In this document: positions 35,465 through 49,700 of the stretch, piece after piece
How the letters are laid out: every line of letters starts with the position of its first letter
How positions within the stretch are numbered: the stretch's first letter is position 1
From: Thysanoteuthis rhombus
Lineage: Eukaryota; Mollusca; Cephalopoda; Oegopsida; Thysanoteuthidae
Assembly: GCA_963457665.1 (NCBI GenBank)
Contig: OY735215.1
Coordinates: 34,428,672 to 34,492,671 of the forward strand
Direction of reading: 5' to 3'
DNA: 64,000 nt
Translations under genes and position numbers: made by a program
Notes under the pieces: model-generated
Told to the model about the DNA's origin: nothing
The model's database searches: none
What the model saw: only the letters and a program-made list of their open reading frames with translations

Positions 35465-38400
35465 AGGAATACACATTGCATTTTATACTTGTAGATTTTT
35501 ATCATTCCAGGTGAGAAAAGTTTTGAGATAACTCAGGAAGTCTTGCCTGTACCTGGATCTCTGTGGGAAACATCAGTCCCAGACCATGCAAAGGTAAGGA
35601 AAAACATTACTAATCACTCATCACTTTAGTAACCGGTGGTTCTCCATCCTTACTACAGGGCTAGCTCACCGGATGTTTTGTAGCATGATCTCAATACTTG
35701 TGGGTGACTTGAAGATTTTGATGTTTGTAATGTAATTGCTCAAGTGTACATTGAGAATTGTGTGAAGGCAGTGAATGAACAAGATAAAAATTATAGTAAG
35801 ATTTAACAAGGTTTTGGTATCTATAAAAACTAGACATTTGAATCAATCCTAGTACAGTGTAGTGCCCCACCTTTTCCTGCAAAAGAAAATCAGATATATA
35901 CGGAGTTATCTGCCCTTGGCAGGGATCTACTTGCTATCCTCTACATCTCTGTAATAATGGTAAATTCCTTGTCGCTTCCTCTTTGATGTCACACAGAACT
36001 ATCAATAAGATAAGTGATCATTATCTTTACAGTATTTAAACAGTGGTGGTAAACCCCCCTTCTCTCTCTCTCTCTCTCAGTGTTCCGATGGCCTCAAGGT
36101 AAGCTCATCTCTTCTCTCTCTCTTTAGTTAGGATAGTTAATATAGTTTTTACACACACTTTCTTTTTACATACACATCATCACACATTCATCTCAAGAAC
36201 ACATCCTATCTAAGTCAAGCACTCTCACCGTAGTTAGGTCGGATCTCTAAAGATAACTTCATAGTGGCTACAACTAAGATGACCAAACTGACGGACATGC
36301 TATAGACTTTATCTTGTATTTACTTAGTGACATTCCTTTACCTTCATCCTTCCTATCTCTCCATCCTTATCCTGGTAGATCCCTCCACATATCTGTGTCG
36401 GCAGAAACTCCAGTCCTCATTTATTTAAATTCACTCATGAATTAAAACTTAGCACTGTTGTTAATCTATTTGTTTGTTCTTACTTCCACGCTTTGTCAAT
36501 AATCCAACTAACTATGTACTAACCTTGTTTTTGTGCTTGAGCAGTGAACACACTACTTACCAGGATTTATCTCCTTGGATCAATTCTGGTAATTTCTATT
36601 TTAAGGGGCTAATATAATTAGCAGCCCTAAAGCAGTGTTTCAAAAACCTTTGAAAACGATGGATCAATTATGGATCTCACAGAAGTGTTTGAACGGAGGC
36701 TAAATCAACCCCCCCTTTGTTATTTTACTTTATATATAAAATAGATTGGTCTAAACTACCATCATTCTGGCATAGCATAGGACAAAACTTCAACTAATCG
36801 GGTTTGACTGCACTGAGGAGATTCTGGGATCCTCTCAACTAAGATAAAATTGATTCTAAACTCAACAGTCATCAGTTCATTCCTTCTGCCATTCTCTCTC
36901 TTGCTCTCTTCAGTTCTCACTGACAGAATCTTTGTCTGCAACCATGAGTTGTTTCCATAATAACCCAGTCAAAGAAAGGTTGTTGATACTATTTTAATAC
37001 TTTAATAAACAAATCTATTTGTTATTGTTATTAAAATTCTGTAACCTTTTTCTCTTCCACCAACTATACTCAAAGTTACTACTAATACACTTCAGATATA
37101 ACTAAAACCCTTCAAGCTAATGTTCCCCGGGAGAAGATAGAGGAGGAATTCTGTTTCAGTAAATGATAATTCTGTGCAACTTTATGAGACAAAAAAAATT
37201 GTTCCTGGGTAATAAGCATTATTTTCTAATTCATTATGTCCAAAAAGTATAGAAATTTTCAATTATTGCCTTCAAACTTTGCTTTTGTGATCAGGACAGT
37301 GATAATTTGAAATCTACTTTTTTTCAATTGGACAATGAGCAAATTTGCATATTTTTAATTGTTATAAAAACAATTACATATGAATATCACTGTCCTGGTT
37401 ACAAAAGCAAAGTTGAAGGGAATCATAGCCATTTTTTTTAATTTATGCACAGGGGCCATGAGAGAATAACAGTCACAACTCGGAAACAAAAATCACTCTG
37501 TGTGATAAAAAAAAAAGCCAAGAGTGAAGATTCAAAATAAATATTCTTTGTATTTCTATCATTGCAATGACTTTTTCCAATTATATTTTTTCCTCCTTTA
37601 GCCTGAAATTGACATTGCTGTCTGCATAAGTCACCCACTCAAGGAGAGGGCAGAATTGACAGATTTCAATATTCTGACAATGACTGTTGAGTCAGTTGTG
37701 TCTCCACCAGAATGTTTAACTTTACCTAACCACATCTATGTTGCTGCTCTCAGTGTACCACTAACAAATGAGGTAAGAACAAGTTTATCATTGATCAAAT
37801 TTACAGCTTTGATTCTTCAGCATTTCTGGTTCTTAAACCTTGAAATATTTACTCTTGAATTCATGAACAGCTTGAAACCAATCTTGAACACAATGGAATT
37901 TTTCAATGAATAGAATCTAAAAAATATGGAACTCTTGGGCATTTTTGAATTTTTTTTAAAAAGTGTAAGGGAAGTAACTCTTGAATGAATGTGACATGAC
38001 AGTCAGGGTAGGGCAAGGAGCACGTGTCAGTTCAGTTCATAGCTGACCAAATGACAAAGGGACCGACTTGATCCATGAGGGATCCACTATGGAGTTTAAA
38101 TGCTAGAAGATGAAGATAATTTAAGGCAAAAAGCATCTTATCAAGGAACACTTTTCTATCAAGTTTCAAGTAAATCTGACTTGAAACATCTCCGAAAATC
38201 AATTCTAAAACAGTTCAAACGCCATTTTTGCCAGAGCAAATATGACTTGAAACATCTGAGAGAATTGATTCTAAAAAGTTCAAGCACCATTATAGCCAGA
38301 TCATGTGACATTGAGTGGGAGATCTAACTTGGTAAGAAGCATCTTATTAAGGGATACCTATGCACCAAATTACAGGTAAATCTGATAGCTGAGAAAACAT

Positions 38401-40528
38401 ATGGAGACAGCCCGATTGACCTATGGACGGACACAGCCTCTTATAGAGAGGCTAGGACACCTCTAAAGATTGAGATAAAATGATTTCACTAAATTCCTTC
38501 AGACTACGACTTGAGAATAACAGATCTGCATCATTTCTTTGTGATCAGGATATGTGATTAAACAAATACAACCAGAAAACACTTTGGCATTAGCTTGGCA
38601 TTAGATGACTAGAAAAATTATTTTTAAAAAGGAAACAGAGGTCTTTATTACAGTTCATTAGAACACCTCTTTTAATCATCAAGAAAAGAAATAAACCTTT
38701 GGCACAAATTTGACACTGCAGGACTAGAAAAAACAGGGAACCAACTTGCCGACATCGCAAAGGTACCAACTTGCCCCAACACAGACATAATTATTTGGTA
38801 GGGTGATAATTACTACTATCAATGGATTGAGCAAAAGTGTCACTTCCAACAATTCCTTTAGAATACAGGTTTACTCAAAATTATGCATATCTGGTGGATG
38901 CCATTCACTAGCTCTGAAACCTGATCTGAACAAATCTTTATCAAGTTTACTTTTGAGTTTTTAGCACTCACCTCAACAGTCTGCAACTCATACATGACAG
39001 ATTTCTAGTTCCAAAAGGCAGGCAATCAAGTTACTTAGCCATGTGACCAAAATGACCGAAAACTTTTCAGGCTTAAAATAAAACCCTGAGGATTGACAAA
39101 CCCTGAGGTCCCCAATATATATATATATATATACACTAGCTGAGGTACCTAGCATTGCCAGAAGAAAAAAGTAATCAAAACTGAAAGGTCATGTACTAAA
39201 TTCTAACAGTTTCTCATAGTGGTCACAACCCTTCAAGTGGGTGGAAAATGCCAGAATTGACCTTCTGGGAAAATTGAAAAATTTATCTAACCTCGCATTG
39301 ACCTTCAAAGTTCACAGCCACCTATTTTCATACTTTGGGTCACATTACTCTTGTATATACATTTGGAGCCCATAGGTTGCAGCTGTTATTTTTGGAAATA
39401 CCTAAATTTACCTTTTTTGGAAATGCTAACATTGACATGACTATGAATTGACCATTAGAGGCCACCAGAGGTTAACATCACCTTCATGGAAGTGATGTTA
39501 ACTTCTGGTGGCCTCTGAGATCAGCACCACCTATCCTGAGCTAAAGTCACCCTTGTACACAAATTTGCTGTTTTTAGGTTGCAGTTGTCTCTGTCAAAAA
39601 ATGCCAAAATTAAGCTGACCCCTAATCAAAGGAAGACAGCATCACACTGATTCACAAAGGGTGTATATGACCCATAAAGGGTTATAGCAAATTTCATTTT
39701 TTGTGAGCACTAGTTAAATTCACTGTACTGTTAGGTAGTGAACCATATACATATACCTAATATATGCGTGTGTGTATGTGTGTATATGTACAAATATTTG
39801 AGCCATTTATTTATTTATCTTTTCATTTTTTTAGGTTTAAACTACCAGGCTAATTAACCTAATATTTGGCAGGAATAACTTATAACCTTGCAATAAAGGC
39901 TATAAGTTGGCCTCAGAGGTCATTTCTGGCCTTTTATTGACAATTTTCAAAATTTCATGATTTTGCATTAAAAATGCTAAAATTTTGCTCATGACAACTG
40001 ATGCTCTAATTTACCTTATGATCCCTCAGTATGTTGAAGTTTTTGAGGACACCATCAAGTTCATTATCAAGCTCGATATATTTTATTTTAAATACTCTTT
40101 GAAACAAGTCCTCTTTTAATTTCCACTTTCTTGGGGACTCATGACCCATATTTGAAAAGATATTGTGTTCTCTTGGCTCTAAGAAATCAGAATCCAAGTA
40201 GGTATTCAGTTTATTCCCTCAAAGCTTGCTTGCCTTATGAACAACAGCTTCCAAAGTTGTAAAGAGTCTTATCTGTTTCCTCTTCTGGTATAGATGTTTG
40301 TTTGTATTTATACTGAAGCATCAGCAGAAGTCATTTGTTCTATTTTGTGCATCAAAATATTTTCTTTTATAAGAATTACTTTTTCATGTGTAATTAGTAT
40401 GAATGATTGTTTTTTAAATGCGTTGTATTGAGGATGGAGAAATGTATTCAGAAACATGTTTTTCCCTGTGTTATTACATTTGAAGTTTTTAATACCCTGG
40501 GCAACATAGGGTATCTCGCAACTATACT

Positions 40529-40605
<77 letters not shown>

Positions 40606-40644
40606 GTATATATATATATGTATATATATATGTATATATATATG

Positions 40645-40709
<65 letters not shown>

Positions 40710-43679
40710 TAAGCAGTATCATACAGTTGCCACTATTTAAGAAAAGACCAAGAACGGAGGTTTTATAAAAAAATTATGGCATATATGAACATTGTGTACC
40801 AAAGATTAAGAAAACTTAATAATTCTTTTTACTGATTTCTTATCATTTATTGCTTCTTCCCCTTTTCCAGAAAGAAAACTTGGCTGTGTTTTCTGGAGCT
40901 CATCTTAGATGTAGTAGTGACAAAGAACCTGTGAACAGACAGAAAAAATGGGCCAATCCTGGAATTGCTCAAGGAGGTGGTATTTATATTCCAGACAAGT
41001 AAGAAAATGGTGGAAGCTTTTGCCTTACTTCTTTGAATATGAACTTTATTTTTGATCAGAAAATTCTCTCTAGTAAAGCTGAAAAAATTGAACTAAAAAC
41101 ATGTATGGAAATTGTAGTTGAAAGATATTTTTTGTATGTTTATGTGCATGTATACTGGGAAACATATATATATATATATATATATGCATATATATATATA
41201 ATCTCTTACTTTCATTTTTATTTATTTCTAAATCATGAAAATTATTTCAATCATTTTCCTTTGATGAACTTTTGCATTAGAGAAGGAATTGATGAGAAGG
41301 AAAAAATTGTGTGTGTAGAGCCTTCACCTGTCATGCGGCTGGGCTGGTAAATTTTACATTTTCACACACCATGTTAACTCAGTATAATGGTTATGGTATT
41401 TGGCAATCAACCACTTGGGTGTGAGTTCAAATCATGCCAATTTCTCTCATTTATTTTATATATCAGTTTGATTCAGTATGACTCTCAGATCTAAACAGAC
41501 AAACAAATAAACAATTCGGTAAAACTGATCTTTATATATGTATATTTTCAAATTTATGTATATACATCCCTCAAGTTCCTTTGGTGATCTCTGAGGTCAG
41601 CCTTTCATAGCCTATACTACTACTGAATGTCTTGTGAGTCTTCATACCAAAAATTAAGTCACTGGGTTTTTCATGTTAGCATAATACTGGCATGGATAAC
41701 ACACCAACAAAATGCTCCAATAATTGTATTGATTACTTCAATAAAAGCTATTTACAGTTATAAAACCAATTTTTTGTCATTACCAGAACTGAGTACATAA
41801 TGAACAAAATATTCATAGATAATTTTCCTCACTCTGATTAGTGGACTATTCCTTATTGATCTGCTGTTTACTTTGTTCTGATTGGTTAGCTGTTTCTTAT
41901 TAGAAATCATTTACTTTGTGTTGATTGGTTGACTGCCATTATTAATAGACTGCTTACCTCTGTCTGATTGGTTGGAAAATAAAATGTAATCTCTTTCAGT
42001 TGGATAACAGAGTGTTCCCCTGATGATGAATATGGAGATTTCCGCAGTAAAGAAGATAGAGAATACATTAAACATTCTGAACAAGAGAAGAGCCGTTACA
42101 TCTGGAACATTGAGAGGAGATGTTTTCTGCATCCTTCAGCTGTGAAATCGTAAGGCCTCATAAAAAAATTGATAAATGAAATTACTTTAGTGAACCAAAC
42201 CATTCAGATGAATGTTTGGAATATTGATGGCAGTTTTGATAAGTCAAGCAAAACCAAAAAACTTTTCTAATTGTAATCAAAATCGAGGGACACCCTAAAA
42301 ATATAAATTAATTTTTTTTTAAATTCAATATCACTCTTAGTTTGAGTTTGGCTTCTTAACTCTTTCATAGCCTTGTTGCTTCAATGTCATGTTGTCGGGA
42401 TAGAAAACCAGAAAAAAACCCTCTCAAAGGCTTTAAAAGTCAAATAAAAATTGGTACCAAACAGTTAAATCATAATCATAATTAGTTTTTTTATTGTCCA
42501 TTGTTGGACATAGAACTTCCCCTGGATTTGCTACACCTCTCTATTGTGGGCAATATTTCCCAAACCCATCCAGTTTGTCTTGCCATATCCTATTTTGCCG
42601 GCCTCAGTCCCACATTTGTTCTCTGGGGATCCATGTTGTGAGTCGTGATGTCCATCAATTGTCTATAAGTTGTCTGCTATTCTTGCAACATGACCAGTTC
42701 ATTGCCATTTGAGTTTCCTAATGGTTTCTATGATGCCTTGGACTCCTACTTTTCCCCTAATATACTGTGCTGTCTTATGGTCTCTCCATATGATGTAGAG
42801 CATGATTTTCTCATGTGCACGTTGCATGGTTCTCTGTTAGCAGATCAGTCTCTTGATTAGGTTCAATATTTCCTTAATGGCCCTTGCAGTCTTAGGCAAT
42901 GAAGAGATGAACAGATTTTTTGCTTGTTCAAATACTTATGAGCAGTACTTTTCATATAAATGATAATTTATTTATATAAAAAGTACTACTCATAAATATT
43001 AGAACAAAATCTGTTTTTTATTGCCCAAGATTGCAGGGGCCATTAAGGATTTTGAGCAGGGAGTTGGGATCCAAATTAACTTACTAGATTGTTAATTCAC
43101 CTATATAGCAATGTGAGTTTGCCTTTTCAATCTTCTTAAGAATAGAAACAAAAACATTTTTTTTTCCATTTACCAATCTAATCTTATCAAGAAAGACATT
43201 TTCCAGAAATATCAGCATTCAGAACTGCGACATATAACTGAATACATGTCTTGTTATGTTGATTGCAAAAAAAATTTGATACTCCCTGCTAAATGATTTG
43301 GTTCTTGACTCTTAAAATCAACTGATTAGATACAAAATTTCTGTTCCTACAAATACTTATGACAAGTACTATATATCCATTGGTAGGTATATAAACATAT
43401 TCTGTATAATCAAGAAAAGCAAGTGGCCAAGACCGTCATAAAATAGATCTAGAGATTTGACCAGTACTTGAATGATGAAAGGCTTTTATTGTACTCTGAG
43501 GCACAATAAATCTGACTCCCTGATTTTGGATGGAAAGAATGACCAGGTCAGAGTGTTCAACAGATGATGTGCAAGTCACTCTCTTTTTTTACTATCAGAA
43601 CAACAGACAGTCTTTTTTTTCATTAGACTATGAAAAAATTAATTCAATAAATATCAAATTAAATATAACCATCTATATC

Positions 43680-43718
<39 letters not shown>

Positions 43719-46700
43719 CTAATTAATACCTTAAAAAGAAGATGGATTGTAATAATAACTATGGAATGATAAAAAACAAAATCAAAAACAAGATTTGTGC
43801 TCTTAATATCTTTTATTTATTTTCTCTTACCAGGTTTCAGAATCTGATTGCAAAACGAAAATATTGGCCAGTTGAAGTGTTTCGGGTCCATATTCCATCA
43901 GGAGTGAAAGGAAAAAAAGGGATCCCGGTAGCCATTTTTTTTTTCCAATGCATGTGTACATACATCGCCTATGTAATCATGTGTGTGTTCATGTCTTTTG
44001 TGTCTGTGTATAAAGACTTGAGATTCTTGAGGTGCTTAAAATAAAGAACCTAAATCTGAATAAGATCTTTGGTCAAGATCAGCATTTGCTCTAAGCTGTA
44101 CATAGGAAAAAATTATGCTGTGCCTATGGAAAAATAATACTGCGCAGTAAAACTTTTATACTTCACATAACACATCATTAAACAATAATGAATAAGATAT
44201 AAAGAAAATCAATGCACCGTACAAATCATTTCTTTTATTAGACTTTTTGATAGAAGTAACTGACATTTGTTTCATAAAGTTTAAACAAAAGATCAATGAT
44301 CATCTCAAAAGTAAAAATATTTTCTGCACACTCCACTTCTCAGATTACTCACAGGATTTTTGCTTTCACATAGGCCATGAGAAAATCAGAGAAAACATCA
44401 ATCAAGATACTGGGATCTTAGATGTATTCAACAAGATTCATATGTTTTGCTAAAAGAAGAACTTCACTTGCAGATTGTTATATGCATGGTTTCATCTTAA
44501 TGCATAAAAGTCATAATGCCAAACTTTGAAAACTGATTTTTTTATAAAAAGCAACTAACATCTATAATTATAGTTTTTATCCCCTGTCATTAAGATCTTA
44601 GATCTTGAAAATGGCTATGCAAATAGCCGAGAACACTTGGTAACTTATAAACAGTTCTGTGAGACTTATCTACTGACCTATATTCACTCATAAGGAAATA
44701 AGAATGCTTAATAAGAAAGTAAAAAAAAGATATTCCTTGCCTGTGGCCTTTAATCAAACTTGTATTAGTATATGTACATATGCCTGTGTATGCACATATG
44801 TATGCTTTGTAATATATACGTATGTGCATACACATATCATTGGTGGTGTTTGAGTAGAAACTTTTTATCAGGTCTGTTTCATTAAATATTATTGAACCTA
44901 GTTTCTTAATGAAAGTATTTTCTACATCCATATTTCATTTCTACTGACAATGTAATACATGAACCCTGGCAAGGCCAGGTATATCTGCTGGGCCTAAAGT
45001 GTTGAAATTTTATTTTTATAGAGTTGTGGGATGAATGCACAATGGCCTAGAATCTTGCCATTAAAGTACTCAATTGAATACTGAGGCACATAAAGAAAAG
45101 CAATTGCCTCATAGGGAAAATGCATAAACCTAGGAATGGTCGGGTACTTCTGCTAGTGTTTGTGTAAAAATTTTTTTTAAATTCAAGAAACCTTACAATT
45201 TTGAAACACACAAATGAAGAATGGAAAGAATGATTGTCAAAAGTTCGGCAGTGGATATTCGAACATTAAAATATCTACAACTGCAAAAAGTACTTGAGAG
45301 GGTGAGACGCAAAAATCAAGAAAATTTGTTATTTGTTATTTGAAGCACTGGATCTGATATAAGCTAGAATTATGATGTTATTATTTCATAATGTCAAACT
45401 TTAGGGCAATCATAAGTTTTTCACTCACTTTGTTTTTGATCTTGATCCTACTTTAGGAAGAAGAAGGTGCTCTTTCCTATCATGGAATTGCATATGTGGA
45501 TGCCAGTCCATTATTATATCCTGGAGGTAAGTAATATTTTCACTTAAATCGAGAAAGGTCCACAGCTTAGAATTAGTACTGTTTAATCACATATATAATA
45601 AGAGCTCTCTCACATTTAGTAAGTCCAATGAGTCAGTTCTTGCCAGGAAGTTGGAGAAGCATGCCTTCCCAGTAGAAACCATCCCTCAGCCTTCAGTCAC
45701 TCAAATGAATGGAATAGTCCTGATCCAAAAGATGAAGAGGAATGACAAAACTTTACCCAAACTGGCAGAATCAGTATGGGCACAAGTTAACCATGAAGGT
45801 GCTCAGAGCAAACACTTTGATGGAGAAAGCAAAGAGAATCACAGATTCAGGTATTCAGCTTAGGAGCATTGTGCCTGGCCACAATATACTCCTGTGGAGG
45901 AAGCTCTTGTATAGCTATACAAACAAATCCTTCGGTTCTTGGTCAAAGGATGGAAAGGTCAACCCAAGAAGAACAAGGACAAAGTATACCTGCCTTCTGA
46001 TCTATGCTCTACATGCAACTGAATCAGGTTACAAGGGCATAGTAATCACAGCAGATGTCATAGGTTTGCAATAAGGTCAGCAAGAGAATTCCAGAGATAT
46101 TGCTCTAACAACTGTAAAAGGTTCACTGAGAGCAACAAGCTCAGTCATGCAGGAAATAATGTCTGTGATGCTCTGGTTAGAATACACTCACTTACAGTCA
46201 TGCCAAGACACATTCAGAGAGTTGAGAAACTCTTTGGAGGTCTTTGATGATCTATTTGGAAAGCTCCAGAAAGTAACATATTGGATGAAGCTGCCCACCA
46301 CTAATGTAAGTCAAGTCAACAAACTTTGCTACCAGGTGTTTTGTTCTCCTGCCAGCTTCTCCCTTGTGAAGATTATCTCTTCTTGCATGCCTTATGAGCA
46401 AACTAACACACTGCTATCTGGTTGAGGTATTTTGAATGCACTCCCAGTGTACCTTGTCCAATGGATCATTGATAGGAGATTCATGATGGTAATCTGGCCA
46501 TTGAGTGGAGGCGACAGAAACTGTGATGGACCTACTATCCTACTCATGCGTATGATCATGCATAAATAGTCTGAAACGCATTGATATATGGAAGCTGGAA
46601 ACATACAGGGACAAGCAAATGAAATCAAATGTATTTTAGAGCTGAATGATAGTGATATATATGATTGTGACACACTGCATTTATATGTTCTCATAACTGT

Positions 46701-49700
46701 AATTTCATACGAATGCTTTCGTGTATATAAAAGATGAAAAATATATGAGACATATTTACTGTTTGGAAGACCATTGGTTTCCCAAAAAGTGTCTAGAGAT
46801 AATAATAAATGATATATACAGAAGTCAGTTTTATCATTTTATATTGGGGAATGTTGGTTTACAGAGTAATAACTTTATTATCAATTTTGACTAGTTTTTT
46901 TTTTACCTCCATCCTAACTTTCAATTGCTTTTCATCACAACTTTGAATCAGACCGTGATTTTACTGCACGGAGGAAGAAAAAAATTCATATATTTTCTGG
47001 CCACATTGAGTGGTACCAGTTTGTGAAAATATCAGTAATTGTACCTTGACTACTTATGATAATAAAATATTCTATAAGAGCTGCATCTGTCACACTTATG
47101 TTGACTCAAGACGCCTTTATTATAAGATATATAAACATAATGAGAGAGAGAAAACTAACAAGAAATGTTGTCTATAAAGAAATGATTCATTGATATGCAA
47201 ATAAGTAAATAGTATAATACATAGGTATTGATAGAAGACAATGATCAATGGAACTAACATAATTATGTCAAATTTTTGTTGTGTTGGGGTTGAAACTGAA
47301 TGACCAATGGCTTTGGGCAGCATCCCATGTTAGGGCTGATTGAATAAAAAATTGGGAAAAGAGGTGATCAATAAACACTTCTCTATCCTTTTGTTGGATC
47401 ACTAAAAAGTCGATGAACACTGCCAAATACAAATAAAGGATCCAATTTAACATAAACTTACATTATAAATTGAACTTACTACATAAAACTTATTAGGGGG
47501 GATTTTCTAAAAACAAAAAAATGTCTTTTTTAGACATAATAAGCAGTGATTTTTTTAACTTTCAGCCCTCAAGCTAAATTAATGTGGTTTGTATGCTTAT
47601 GTACTAAGATGAATTGCCAGCCAGCCAGAATCACTTAAAAACTGAAAAAATCTATTTCGGCTGACAGTTTCTATCAACAGAAATTCATTTAAAACCAATC
47701 CTCATGGAAAAAAAATTGTTCGCTATGTTTCTTTATTCCGTCAATGATCTGACTTTCTTGAAAGAAATTCATTTGCATTGAATTCCTCACTTACTTGTTT
47801 TTCAGTTCAAACTATCCGGGGCGCATACAAGATCACTCCATTTTCCGAGACTGCACTTCAAGAAAAGGTAAAATATAGACATATACTCAATCACTGATTG
47901 GCTACCAATTCATTTTAGATTTGTTCAAATATTAAACTTATTCACTGCCATGAAAAAGATAACTCATCTTAGCAAGTCATCAGTCCAGTGCCAAGGACAG
48001 AATAACTCATCTTACAATAGTGTGATATTCTTTTGGAAGGTGACAATCCCTACTAAAAAATGTGGGAAATGGCAAGAGAGTAGATATAAATGTACTGAAT
48101 GTAAGATTGCCTTATATGTAAATCCATCTTTTAAAATATTACATAACCATTTTAGTTAAAGAAAAATATTTTAACAAATTTTTGTATATATTACACTTAT
48201 TAGATATTCTGTTGTACATATTGGCTGACTTGTATAAAAATAAAACTGTTTTAAACATACAATGAAAAGTTTTTACTTTCATTGATTTTTTTATGAAAAA
48301 AAACCAGCAGAGGAGTTACATTATTAAAAGATATACTTGGCAGTGAATAGATTAGAATGTTGATTTGATTTATATTTAAAATCACACAGTTCAATCAACT
48401 TCTCCCTCACAATGATGAGAAGCCTAAATGCTTTTTTAACCCAGATGATTTTTTTTTTTTAAACATTTTTGTTAGACTGGATGCACTGTTGGGATTTCAG
48501 AAGATGCGGCTAAATCAGCAATCAACATTTATAACCAAACTGGTGCATCTCCCTCACAACGAAAAGGCAAAGAGGAACGAAAAGAGGTCAAAAAGGTCAG
48601 TTTAAAAGTGGGTCTCATTATAAGGCATTTCATTTCAGGGTTACAGTCAAATCGCATCGGACACACAAGTCAAACCTGGTTAGTAACTACATCGGTGACC
48701 ATATGGGAATACCAGGTGTCATAAGCTGGGAATCATGTAGAGATCTATTCCCCTCTGCCAAGATATCATGAGCTAGTATGGCAGGGTAAGGCCTAACATA
48801 GTTGCAGCAAATGTAGTGGATTTAGGTGTGATGTCAGCATGGTTAGGTTGGTAAACTGTCTTTGGTTGTGCATTCAAATCCAACTGATATCAATCTTTCC
48901 CATAATTGAGCATCTCTACATGAAGTAGTTGTTAGCAAGCTAATCATGAAAATCATTCCTATTGGAATGGGTTTGATCTTCACTGGGTGCACCACACTGA
49001 TGTCCTTGTACCAGACCAAGCTAGGCTGAGTAAATGATTAAAGAATATGGGCTTTCTAGAATAAGAGTGTCTCCCTGTTTAGTAGTGGTTAGCTAACTCG
49101 TCTCTCAGACTATTACTACTGTACTTTTCTTGTATCAGACTAAATTTAGTAAATACCAATCTTCTGATCTTGGCTTTTGATCAATGTTCGTTAAGTTCTG
49201 CATAACATGGAATCAATCAGGATCAAAGTAAACCCCAGACGTATTTGTGTAGACAATTAACACTTGAATTCATATAAAAAAATCTGAATGTAATTATAAA
49301 GGGGAGTAACTACTGATTAAAGTCACCTCCTTGCACTTTCAAGTAAATTAAAAAATTTTTTTCTATTTTATTCACAAAAGAGTTCCATTGTCAATTATGA
49401 GCAGTATCAAATGGTTCATGAAATTAAGTGTTAATATTTATATTCCATTATAATTTTCAATACTCAATTGATATTTTTTGCTTTATCTCGAAATTTACCA
49501 AAGAACAGGAAAATTAAGCTTTGTTAGTTCACACTCCCATATATTTATGCAAACCTTTCAGCTGATATTTTGATGCTTTAAACTCAGAAACCAGGACCAG
49601 GAGGACTGGATGTAGTGACTTCAGAGATGGAAGTAAATGTTGTCAATACTGAAGGTCAGCTGTACGTGGAACACAAAACATACATCTGGTTGGAAATGAC

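Noticed and set aside
35880..36300. A complete LTR retrotransposon
   Set aside because: Only an LTR-like promoter and junction are hinted at; no gag, pol or second LTR was found, so it is kept only as a weak solo-LTR call.
38100..38327. 75-codon ORF with repeated [16 protein letters not shown]
   Set aside because: The repetition follows a DNA-level duplication in a dispersed repeat, and there is no start context or splicing into neighbours.
40407..40722. ORFs of about 60-100 codons rich in Tyr-Ile on both strands
   Set aside because: They are translations of the TA microsatellite.
41370..41445. A genuine tRNA gene
   Set aside because: A- and B-box-like motifs are present, but acceptor and anticodon stems do not pair convincingly; a SINE head is the better reading.
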